Shown in pieces: positions 1 through 7,700 of a DNA stretch of 20,928 bases (position 1 is its first letter; every line of letters begins with the position of its first letter). The notes under the pieces are model-generated. The model had not been told where the DNA came from. It was given only the letters and a program-made list of their open reading frames with translations, and searched no databases. Origin of the DNA: a virus; IMG/VR virus record IMGVR_UViG_3300009506_002262, positions 1 through 20,928 of that record; one strand, given 5' to 3'. A program made the translations under genes and the position numbers.

Positions 1-1585
1 GGTTGACCTGCGGCGCATAGATCGAGGCAGGTCCCAGCAGGGCAGGGGCAGCCACCGACTGGTTGACCTGTGGCGCGTACTGGGTCGCCCCGCCCAGCAG
101 AGCGGGATCAGAGACGGTCTGGGCTGCGAGCACCGTGGGGCCATAGAGCGTGGCCCCACCCAGCAGCGCAGGGCTCGAGACCTGCTGGTTGACCTGCGGA
201 CTGAACAGCGATGCCACGCCCAGCACCGCGGTCATCACGACCTTCTGGGCCACGGACGGGGCGTGCAACGTCGCTCCACCCAGCAGCGCCGGGCTGGTCA
301 CGAACTGGTCGGGGACAACCGTGGGAGCGTAGAGCGTGGCCCCGCCGAGGAGTGCCGGGTTGCTGACCGTCTGGGCCCCGCTGCTAACCGGCTGAACAGC
401 CGTGGTGCTGGCAACCCATGCCCCCGTTGCGTCAATCGAGTAGGCGCTCGGATCAAGGGGGGAGCCAGCGTACCAACGCACCACCCCGTTGAAGCGGGCC
501 GTTCCTACAAGGTCGGCCTGCGGACCCGAGAACCCAGAGGGGTAACCCGTGACAACCCCGATGCCGGTCCACCCTGTCGATGCCAACCACAGCGTGTTAT
601 CCGAGCCCCACGAAGGGGTCAGGCTGGGCGGGTTGGGACTGGTGCTCGTTCCGGTGGCGACATTCCCGGCCTCCACCACATCGTTGTGAGTGCCAGCCTT
701 GACCAGCGTGAGGACGACCCCGAGGTTGCTGGACGGGGAGATGCTGGTGACTTGGAACGAGGTCTCCCCACCGGAGGCCGTCTTGTAGAAGACGGAGCGC
801 CGCCAGTTGCTCCCATCACCACTACCGTTGGCCTGCGTGTAGCCGGTCGGGGTGTTGTAGGTGCAATCAACAGGGAAGTAGCACTCCGCGACGATCAGGT
901 CGCCAGAGGCGATGGTCCCCAGCCCGGTCAGCGAGACGGTCTGCGAGGTGCCTGATCCGCTGTCCTTCCACGACGCACGCGCCTTGATGAACGGGAAGTC
1001 GGGCGGGTTGACGATGGGGTCGTAGAGCGTGGCTCCACCCAGCAGGGCAGGGCTTTCGACTTGGAGCCACGGGCCCTTGAGATAGGTGCTGCTGTTGTTG
1101 TAGTAGATCGACAGCGACTCATCGCTGTGCATGCTGCCGTTGCTGACGTTGAGTACCGCCTCAAAGCGATCACTGGTGTTCCCCGATGCCGGATTCCACG
1201 AGGTGTCGGAGAAGGTCTTGACACCCGTGCCCGAGGTGGGAATCCCGGTGCCACGGGTCTCGGTATCCGAGGAGGTCCCCGAGTTGACGACGGCGAAGTG
1301 GCCGTTCGAGACGAGACCATAGGTGAGGTCTGCGCCTGCGGCCTGCACGTTGATGGACAACGTGTACGGATCGCCAGCGGACGCGACAGGCCAGTCCGCG
1401 CTACCCGGATACCCAGAGGCAGTGTAGAAGGCATGCGATAGGTAGCCAGAAGTGTTGGCCGGAACGGTGGCGGTGAGGACAGATGCCCCGGACCCGGGGT
1501 CCGAGTAGATGTTGGCGAGGGCTTCAACCTCAGCGCCATGTACCCCCGTGACCGAGTTGATGCTGATCCAGAACGTCCTGCTCAT
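1..1585 (-). CDS. Tail-fibre/appendage-like repeat protein, partial (C terminus beyond left edge)
   Basis: An open frame starts at the ATG at 1585-1583 and stays open for 528 codons to the left edge with no stop, so the C terminus is missing. The protein is rich in Ser, Thr, Gly and Asn, with few charged residues and no cysteine clusters, as in beta-rich phage fibres. Residues 1-175 form one region. One copy of a short repeat (core PALLGGATLY, then x-P-x-V) follows at 176-192. A second probable beta-domain spans about 195-400 and includes SDNTLWLAST. From residue 405 the repeat recurs about every 20-22 residues until the edge. The start codon overlaps the stop of the upstream gene (ATGA, 4 bp), so translational coupling is likely; I see no strong Shine-Dalgarno site. 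I infer a tail fibre or virion surface decoration. No receptor-binding or enzyme motif was recognised. Confidence 0.85.
   Translation of the reverse strand, partial: MSRTFWISINSVTGVHGAEVEALANIYSDPGSGASVLTATVPANTSGYLSHAFYTASGYPGSADWPVASAGDPYTLSINVQAAGADLTYGLVSNGHFAVVNSGTSSDTETRGTGIPTSGTGVKTFSDTSWNPASGNTSDRFEAVLNVSNGSMHSDESLSIYYNNSSTYLKGPWLQVESPALLGGATLYDPIVNPPDFPFIKARASWKDSGSGTSQTVSLTGLGTIASGDLIVAECYFPVDCTYNTPTGYTQANGSGDGSNWRRSVFYKTASGGETSFQVTSISPSSNLGVVLTLVKAGTHNDVVEAGNVATGTSTSPNPPSLTPSWGSDNTLWLASTGWTGIGVVTGYPSGFSGPQADLVGTARFNGVVRWYAGSPLDPSAYSIDATGAWVASTTAVQPVSSGAQTVSNPALLGGATLYAPTVVPDQFVTSPALLGGATLHAPSVAQKVVMTAVLGVASLFSPQVNQQVSSPALLGGATLYGPTVLAAQTVSDPALLGGATQYAPQVNQSVAAPALLGPASIYAPQVN
2..373 (-). 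repeat. Tandem coding repeat in tail-fibre-like protein, six copies of about 60-66 bp
   Basis: From residue 405 of the partial protein, units of 20-22 residues with the core P-A-L-L-G-G-A-T-L-Y-x-P-x-V appear six times before the window ends. The copies are diverged: one reads TAVLGVASLFSPQV and the last reads PALLGPASIYAPQV. At DNA level the element ggttgacctg recurs at 1, 61 and 188. An isolated copy lies upstream at 1010-1060 (residues 176-192). Unit length and pattern fit a repeated beta-strand/turn rod. The array continues beyond position 1. Confidence 0.85.
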
Positions 1586-2184
1586 GGACGGGGAGTCCAC
1601 TCATCCCAGCCGCGCATGGCTCGTATGGCCTTGTGCTGCCGGAACAGGTCGTCGGAGACCCAGATCCCGTGACGAGTGATCGCGGTGTCAGGCACCACGA
1701 AGTCCGTCCACGGGTGTACGTCTACCAGCGCAACGCCGTAGTTCGCCCCGGTCCAGCGAGCGATGTCCGCCGGGTTCTCAAGGTAGACGGTCAGCCGCTG
1801 ATTGGGGCCCTCGTGAGTAACTACCCCACCGGGGACATCGAAGGAGGCGGTGGCCCATCCCTCACGGAACTCCCAGATGTAGCCCTGCCGGGTGCCCACC
1901 GGCCAGTCCACCGGGTCGTCATTCCAGCCCCAGACGCGGATGGCACCGTTGCCGTTCTCATCGGTGAACGGCTCCCCCGCATAGTGGTCGAAGCCCCCGA
2001 TCTCGACCCCTTGGATGTTCAGGCCAAAGACCCAACCGGGGTTGTCGTCAATGGTCTCCCCGCCCGTGGGCAGCGCCTTAGCCGCTAGGCGCTCCCACGC
2101 ACGGCGAAACGGGCCTGTCGGTCGAACGTCAACCTCAAGCCAGTCCTCGGGGTGTGCCTTCGTCCACTGCAGCAGTACACGCAT
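1582..2184 (-). CDS. Hypothetical phage structural protein, 200 aa
   Basis: The frame starts at ATG 2184-2182. A GGGAGG ribosome binding site lies at 2197-2192, seven bases upstream, which supports this start. The protein is Trp- and Asp-rich (WDEWTPRP at the end, GWNDDPVDWPVG in the middle), is probably beta-rich, and has no signal peptide or membrane segment. No catalytic motif was recognised. It lies between a small structural-type protein and the fibre-like gene and overlaps the latter by 4 bp, so a role in the head-tail junction, tail or fibre attachment is inferred from position only. Confidence 0.8.
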   Translation of the reverse strand: MRVLLQWTKAHPEDWLEVDVRPTGPFRRAWERLAAKALPTGGETIDDNPGWVFGLNIQGVEIGGFDHYAGEPFTDENGNGAIRVWGWNDDPVDWPVGTRQGYIWEFREGWATASFDVPGGVVTHEGPNQRLTVYLENPADIARWTGANYGVALVDVHPWTDFVVPDTAITRHGIWVSDDLFRQHKAIRAMRGWDEWTPRP

Positions 2185-2208
2185 GGGCAGACCTCCCGCC
2201 CATGGCGG

Positions 2209-2640
2209 CTAGAACGAGATGATCCCCGAGGCGTTCCACGCGATGGTCACGTCGCCACCATTCGGGGTGAGCGGCAGACCGGTTGCGGTGTCCCATGCAC
2301 ACAGCAGAGGACTGGTCGTGTCAGTGCCCGTGTCCTTGAACATCACGATCCACTCGGACTGATCGCCCGTCAGGGACGTGAACACGGTATCGGCGGCATC
2401 CACCACGCCCGCGCCCACGGAACCGATGGTGACGGTGCCGATGGCCGGGGCAGAGGCAAAGGCCGGGACCTGACCTGCTGATGCGATGTCAGGGTTGACG
2501 TAGGTGTCACCGACGACCGGAACGTCGTCCGTGGCATCCACGAAGAACACGCTGATGGTGTCGGTGTCCCAGTCGGGCACGGCGTACGTCCCCGACCCGA
2601 ACACCACATTGCGGTATGCGGTGAAGATGAAGTTAGCCAC
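2209..2640 (-). CDS. Small phage virion-type protein, 143 aa
   Basis: The frame starts at GTG 2640-2638, with AAGGAG ten bases upstream, and overlaps the preceding gene by 8 bp. The sequence opens MANFIFTAYRNVV and includes WDTDTISVFFVDATDD. It ends with a GLPLTPNGGDVTIAW stretch (from about residue 121). This pattern (short N-terminal helix, a D-W-D-T-D-T-I strand, and a final P-N-G-G-D strand) is one I associate with small proteins near phage head and tail genes that have no assigned function. It is probably a beta-sandwich virion protein such as a decoration or head-tail joining protein. The function is inferred from neighbours. Confidence 0.8.
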   Translation of the reverse strand: MANFIFTAYRNVVFGSGTYAVPDWDTDTISVFFVDATDDVPVVGDTYVNPDIASAGQVPAFASAPAIGTVTIGSVGAGVVDAADTVFTSLTGDQSEWIVMFKDTGTDTTSPLLCAWDTATGLPLTPNGGDVTIAWNASGIISF

Positions 2641-2986
2641 TGTGGACGATCTCCTTCGGCGGCGGGGCCGTGGGGATCAACGTGGGAGCCCCAACGGCAA
2701 TGCTCTGCGCAGGCGGCTTGTCCACCTCGTTCGCCAGCCGGAACCCAGCCGTGCCCTTGGCCTTCATCTTCTCCCAGATCTCGATGGAGACGAAGGCGAA
2801 GCCCTCGCTGTCCACCGTGATGTGGTAGGTCTTGACGGGGTGCATGCGCTGGCACTGGGGGCACCACTGGGGCTCGGGCTCGTGCCGCTTGAGCACAGGG
2901 TTGAACCGCCCCAGCGGGCGATCCATGTGCTCGAACGTGAAGACCCCAGCCCTCGCGGTCGGGTGGAACAGTCGTACTCCGCTCAT
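2633..2986 (-). CDS. Hypothetical protein with CxxC/His motif, 117 aa
   Basis: The frame starts at ATG 2986-2984 with GGAG six bases upstream. It is the first gene after the major capsid gene, beyond the GC hairpin. Residues 42-55 read CPQCQRMHPVKTYH, so C42, C45, H49 and H55 could hold a zinc ion; no second CxxC is present, so a zinc site is only possible. The C terminus is Pro-rich and probably flexible. The small size and position after the capsid fit a head completion or connector role, but no family was recognised. Confidence 0.78.
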   Translation of the reverse strand: MSGVRLFHPTARAGVFTFEHMDRPLGRFNPVLKRHEPEPQWCPQCQRMHPVKTYHITVDSEGFAFVSIEIWEKMKAKGTAGFRLANEVDKPPAQSIAVGAPTLIPTAPPPKEIVHSG

Positions 2987-3004
2987 CTCAGTCTCCGGTC
3001 AGGT

Positions 3005-3041
3005 GCCGGGGGGACGGGCTGCTGCCGACCCGCCCCCCGGC
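3005..3041 (-). terminator. GC-rich hairpin between capsid gene and next gene (attenuator-like)
   Basis: The arm at 3005-3018 (GCCGGGGGGACGGG) pairs with 3029-3041 (CCCGCCCCCCGGC). The stem has 13 base pairs with one bulged A at 3014 and a 10-nt loop. It lies in the 72-bp gap after the capsid stop. The minus-strand transcript has no U tract after the stem, so it is not a classic intrinsic terminator. It more likely lowers read-through or stabilises the 3' end of capsid mRNA. Confidence 0.55.
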
Positions 3042-3058
3042 GGCTATGGGGCTACTCG

Positions 3059-4042
3059 CTAGTTGGCCCCGATGCTGGACGCGGACTCGATGCGGCAGTA
3101 CTTGGAGCCGACGTTGGTCAGCAACTTGGCTCCGAACATGCCCTTCCAGCCGACGATCGCCTTCTGGGCGAGCGGGTCGGTGTGGTCACCGCCGGGGCTC
3201 ACCATGTAGGCGCGGATCGACTGGAGGTCACCGAAGGCCCACGCATCCGGTCCGAAGACGAAGGTGGAGTACACGTCCACAGTCGCTCCAACACCAGCGT
3301 CGGCAAACAGGTTGGCGACGTTCGTCTTGAAGAACTTGACGCCCATGTACTCCCCGACCTCTCCGGTCAGGAGGCGACCCGGCTGGGCGTACTTGCTCAC
3401 GTCGGTCCACCCACCGGTTGCCGTGTCGGCCTGCAGGTCGAACAGCACCATCGGGTTGATGAAGGCGTGGTACGTCCCGTCCGGGAAGCGCGGGATGTTG
3501 GCCTGCTCGAGGAGAGCAGCCGCCCGCCGGATGTCCGTTCCGACGAGGTTGTGGGTCGAGGCCACCGTGGCCCGGGACGTTGCGGCCCCGGAGTAGATGA
3601 CCCGTGCGGTCCCTGCATGCAGGGTCTCGCCGCACCAGAGGTCCACGGTCGAGGCGGCGTTGCGGGCGACCCGCTCCGCGGCGACCGAGAACAGGCGGTG
3701 AGGAGACTCGGCCATGGCCACGTCGCTGACTGCCAGCGTGCGGCCTGCCTGATAGACCGTGTACTCCTCGTACCCAATCGCCATCTCCTCGTCCGTGGGC
3801 GGTGCGCCCTCGGTGAGCCACGGGGTCGTGCCCGCTGTGACGGTGTGGGCGTTGGTCGTCACGGACATGTCCGCGATCGAGATGTGACGCACGAGGTTCG
3901 TGCCGGGGATCAGGTCCCCACGCACGTATGCGCCGTCCTGCATGTAGACCAGATTGTCCCGCAGGTTCCGGTCCAGCATCCGCAGGACCAGAGCCGTCAC
4001 GGTCTGGTTGAAGTTGGTGGTTGCGGTCGTCAGAGTTGCCAC
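3059..4042 (-). CDS. Major capsid protein, N4-gp56-like family
   Basis: The product has 327 residues, within the usual size of HK97-fold major capsid proteins of the N4-gp56 family. It starts at GTG 4042-4040; the upstream Shine-Dalgarno match is poor (TTGGGG only). Family-like features are the early TPWLTEGAPPTDEEM segment (about residues 73-87), followed by a strand and V-Y-Q-A-G-R-T-L-A-V-S-D, the long helix HRLFSVAAERVARNAASTVD, the FPDGTYHAFINPMVLFDL strand region, and GEVGEYMGVKFFKTN towards the C terminus. It follows a scaffold-like gene and is followed by a hairpin, the standard arrangement for phage heads. The family call rests on pattern recognition, not a search. Confidence 0.88.
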   Translation of the reverse strand: MATLTTATTNFNQTVTALVLRMLDRNLRDNLVYMQDGAYVRGDLIPGTNLVRHISIADMSVTTNAHTVTAGTTPWLTEGAPPTDEEMAIGYEEYTVYQAGRTLAVSDVAMAESPHRLFSVAAERVARNAASTVDLWCGETLHAGTARVIYSGAATSRATVASTHNLVGTDIRRAAALLEQANIPRFPDGTYHAFINPMVLFDLQADTATGGWTDVSKYAQPGRLLTGEVGEYMGVKFFKTNVANLFADAGVGATVDVYSTFVFGPDAWAFGDLQSIRAYMVSPGGDHTDPLAQKAIVGWKGMFGAKLLTNVGSKYCRIESASSIGAN

Positions 4043-4090
4043 TGCTATACCCCAAGTCCAAGGTGGGACCCCGGGTTCAGCGGCAGTGGG

Positions 4091-4699
4091 TTACCCCTTG
4101 ACTGACGCCTCGAACTCCGGGGAGTACTTCCTCAGATCGGACTCCAACTCCTCGACCGACTTGTCTTCCTGAGACTTCGGTGGAGCAGTAGAGCCACGCT
4201 TCGGGGCCGACGGGTCAATGGGTGCGGGTGGTTCCTCACCACTGCTCAGACGAGCGTTCAGAGCGGCCAACTTGGCCTCATCCATCGCGGCCAGAACGTC
4301 CTCGTCCAGAGCCTCGGCAGCGTCCGCGTACTTGACACGGCGCGTGTCGAGAACTCGCTGACGACGCTCGGTCTCGATGGCCTGATCCTTCTCAGCCAAC
4401 TGCTGACGAAGGCGCTCGACCTCGCTCAAGTCTGAGCCCTCACGCTGTTGCCTCTCCGCTTCCATGGCCTGCAGCCGACGGTTCTGCTCGTCCAACTGCT
4501 GGCGTAGGGTCGCGGTCTCGGCAGCATGTGCGCGATCTTTCCCAGCGACCCGGTTCTTCCAGATGGCTTCCACCTGCTCGACCGATTGAGTCGGCTCGCC
4601 TTCGTCGCCAGTCGGCTCGCCCTCGGGGGCGGGGTCCTGTGGCGAGGAAGTGGCCTCGTCAGTCGGTGGGGCGGGATCGGTAGGCGATCCTTCCGGCAC
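4091..4699 (-). CDS. Capsid scaffolding-like protein, 202 aa
   Basis: It starts at GTG 4699-4697 with GAGGAG at 4712-4707, seven bases upstream. The N terminus (residues 1-40) is Pro-, Glu- and Asp-rich and disordered. Residues about 45-115 form a charged coiled coil (for example LRQQLDEQNRRLQAMEAERQ and VERLRQQLAEKDQAIETERR). The C terminus is short and mixed-charge, with VEELESDLRKYSPEFEA. This composition and the place directly upstream of the major capsid gene are typical of phage scaffolding proteins, which guide procapsid assembly and then leave. No protease domain is visible in it. Confidence 0.85.
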   Translation of the reverse strand: MPEGSPTDPAPPTDEATSSPQDPAPEGEPTGDEGEPTQSVEQVEAIWKNRVAGKDRAHAAETATLRQQLDEQNRRLQAMEAERQQREGSDLSEVERLRQQLAEKDQAIETERRQRVLDTRRVKYADAAEALDEDVLAAMDEAKLAALNARLSSGEEPPAPIDPSAPKRGSTAPPKSQEDKSVEELESDLRKYSPEFEASVKG

Positions 4700-4725
4700 C
4701 GATGTTCTCCTCTTTGGTTGTTAGT

Positions 4726-4748
4726 GAGCCGACAGCCCGTATCGGCTC
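4726..4748. repeat. Inverted repeat in scaffold leader (7-bp stem, 9-nt loop)
   Basis: GAGCCGA at 4726-4732 pairs with TCGGCTC at 4742-4748. It would form a hairpin at the 5' end of the scaffold-capsid mRNA, just downstream of the predicted start site. Confidence 0.5.
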
Positions 4749-4783
4749 GAACGAACTATAGAGCACACCGGGTGCGGGCTGTC
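4731..4783. repeat. 9-bp inverted repeat flanking the promoter
   Basis: GACAGCCCG at 4731-4739 is the exact reverse complement of CGGGCTGTC at 4775-4783. The right arm overlaps the -35 box and the left arm lies downstream of the predicted start, with the -10 region between them. It could be a split operator, or an RNA stem in transcripts that read through from the giant gene. The left arm also overlaps the 4726-4748 hairpin, so the two structures are mutually exclusive. Confidence 0.5.
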
Positions 4784-4785
4784 AA
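4755..4785 (-). promoter_or_regulatory. Sigma70-like promoter for scaffold and capsid genes
   Basis: On the minus strand a perfect -35 box TTGACA lies at 4785-4780. TATAGT (5 of 6 matches to TATAAT) lies at 4760-4755, with a 19-nt spacer. A weaker box TCTATA at 4762-4757 gives the ideal 17-nt spacer. A start near 4748 would give a leader of about 50 nt ending in the GAGGAG site of the scaffold gene. The element lies in the only long gap inside the structural operon, which fits a separate boost of scaffold and capsid expression. Confidence 0.55.
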
Positions 4786-4790
4786 CGTGT

Positions 4791-7700
4791 TCAGCGCACT
4801 GTGGGCTGGAACTGAGGCACCTGCGGCTGCTGCCCGGGCGTCTCCGGCGTTCCGCCGAAGACACCACTCAGCGTGTCCGTGGCCTGCTGGAACACGTCGC
4901 CGCCAGCCTCCTGCAGAGCCCCGACGGCGACTCCCAACTGCTGGGTGGTGTAGGCCGGGCCGAAGGCATAGATGAGCATGTCGGTCACCGTCTGCCCGAA
5001 CTGCTCAGGGCTCATCAGGTCCTTCTGGATGCCCTGCGCCTTGGCGTACTCGTGCTCGGCTGAGGCCTCGGCCAGCCGCCGCGACCAGAGCGGGGCGTTG
5101 GCCGGGATCTCCCACGGCAGGGCCGGGGTCAGCATCGACACAAAGTGCCACAGCCCGTTGTTCTCGATCATGGCCTTGCGGAAGTTCGGGTCGAAGTTCT
5201 GCTGCAGCATGATCTGGCGGTAGACCGCGTTGGACAGCGCCAGCCCACCGAAGGGGGCCGGGATGCCGAACGGGTACTTCACGAGGAAGCGGACCATCTC
5301 GGGCAGCACCTTGCCCCACATGTACGACGACGGGTAGAGGCCGAAGTAGGGATGGTTGACGCTGCGCTCCACGAACGAGCGACCGCGCTTGTAGTACTGG
5401 GTGGTGAAAGCCTGCTCCTCGGCACGCGACACGGCGAAGCGGCCTGCCTGATAGACGGCCTCCTGCTGCGGATCGAAGGGCACACCCATCAACTGGCCGG
5501 AGTTGGGCCGGGTCTGCACCGGGGGCTCGCGCAGAATCTCGCGGAACGCCTTGCTCACGTCATCGCTGACGGCAGGCTTCGGGCGACGACCCTTTGCACG
5601 CACCGGGAGCGCCCTTGCGTTGTCCAGATCCTGCAGCGCCTTGCGCTCGGCAGCGCGGGCCTCCTGCACCTTGCGAGCCTGCGCCTTGACCGCCGCCCGG
5701 GATTCAGCCGCCACCTTCTCGTGGGTCTCCAGCGGCGTGCGCTTGGCCGCGCCCCGCACCTTGGCCCCGGCGTCGGCAGCGGCCCTGTGAGCCTTGACCG
5801 CCTGCTTCTCGAGGTCAGCGATCTCGTCGGCCAGTTCGAGGACCCGCGCCTCCTGCCGGTGCAGCGAGGCGGTCAGCCCGCCCGCTGAACGGCCACCCTC
5901 CTTGATCTTGGCCGCGGTCAACTTCGTCTCGGCCCTGAGCGTGCGCAGCAGAGCCTTCTGTTCCTTGATGGCCTCGGTCAGGCGATCAGCGGTCTGCTGC
6001 GCCACGAACTGGCGCTGGATCAGGTCGGCGGATGAGGTCTTCGACCGGGCAGAGATCAGTGCCCGGTTGGCCGTGTTGCGCTTGGCGCTCAACTTGGCCA
6101 GTTCGGTCTCAGCCTTGCGTGCCGCCCGGCTCGCCTCGGTCGCCGTCGTGCGAGCCTTGGCGATCGCTGCCGTGCGAGCCTCAGCCGCGGCCTGCCGCCG
6201 CTCCGCGGACCAGACCGCATCGTTCGTCCGACGCAGCATGTTGCGGATGTACTCCAGCGCCGGGCGCAGGTCCGGGGAAACGCCCTTCATGCCGCTTTCG
6301 GCAGCCTGCATGAAGGCCTCCACGAACCACTCGGAAACGCCCCGGTGCCAGATCGTGGTGCTGTGGTTGGTCTCGGCGTTGTAGATGCCGATGAGCGTCT
6401 TGCGCATGGACGGGTCCAGCGTGGCCTCGATGCCGTGGACAATCTCGTGCAGGACGGCTTCCTTGGTGGACTTGTCGGTCAGCAGCATCAGCCGCCGTGC
6501 GTCCTTGAGCAGGACGTTGGCCCCCAGAATCTCGCCATCCCGCTGCATCCACAGCGCGAGTGCGCTCGGGCGCGGGAAGGCCGCACTCTTGCGAGCGTCC
6601 AGCGCCGACGCCACCTGCAGGGCGGACATGCGCTGGTTGTCGAGCCCGGCGATGCCCTTGGTCATCACCATGTGCGGCTCCACGATCCCGCGCTGACGGT
6701 CCCACAGGAACCACTGGTACTGGCCATTGCTCCACGAGCGGATGCGCTCTCCAGCGGCTCCACCCACCGTGTCGGCCTCGGCCAGCCGCACCTCGGTCAG
6801 GTAGTCGTCCCAGACCTTGTAGTCGCCACCGTAGGTCAGCAACTGCGGGCTGTCCTTGCCGCCCGAGTAGAGCCCGACCAGCCGCAGCACTTCGTCATCG
6901 TCGTACAGCGCCCTCATCTCGTCGGAGATGTCCGCGTTGTAGAGCCGCCGCCGCATGTCATCGACCGCCTCCCGCACGACCTCGGGGTCCTCACTGCGCA
7001 GACGAGTGCGGATGTCCCGGGAACCGGGCAACGGGATACGGCGCACTTCGGGTGAGCGGAACTGGCCGTCCCGGATGAGATTCGAGCGGATGTCATTGGC
7101 CAGCGTCTCGCTGCTCTGGGACAGCAACCGGTCGAGATCCCCGTTACGGGATGCCCGCTGCACCAGCGCCCGCATGGTGTGCGTGTCCAACACCCCGTGC
7201 AGCGCCTCGCGGGTGCCAGACATGAGGACGGTCATCTGCCCCGTCTTGGCAGCCAGCCCGGGCGTGACGGTGGCCATGCGCAGGGCCCAGTCGCTGCGGG
7301 CCTCGCCGTTCTGTACCCGCATGAAGTTGACGAGCCCTTCGGATTCCCGCGCCCGGCGCGAGAAGGGACCATCGGTCAGCCACAGGGTGGCGTTGCCCAT
7401 GGCCCGATAGGTGCTGGCGTTGCGAGCCGTGGTGTTCGGGTTCTGCAGCGCGAGGAAGGAGTCGCTGATCGGGAAGGGCAGCACCTCGATCCGCTCTGCG
7501 ACAGCCCGCCGGTTCTTGGCAAGGACGATCTCGTCGGGTCCACCGGTGGGGTTCTTCCCGTTACGGATGGCCTGCTGGACGAAGCCCTTGGTCTCGGCCT
7601 CGTTCATGCCGCGGGTGTTGCGCACCATCCAGTCGAGCGCATCAGCGGTCTCCTCATCGAGGTAGTTGATGGCGTCGTCCATGCCGCCCACGTAGCGGAA

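Noticed and set aside
1-373. Possible CRISPR array or non-coding tandem repeat at the left edge
   Set aside because: The repeats are diverged, 60-66 bp long without unique spacers, and keep a continuous protein frame through the window edge.
2504-4105. A 533-codon plus-strand frame opposite the capsid region
   Set aside because: It opposes three well-supported genes, including the capsid gene, and its product is low-complexity. It crosses gene boundaries with no sign of its own start signals.
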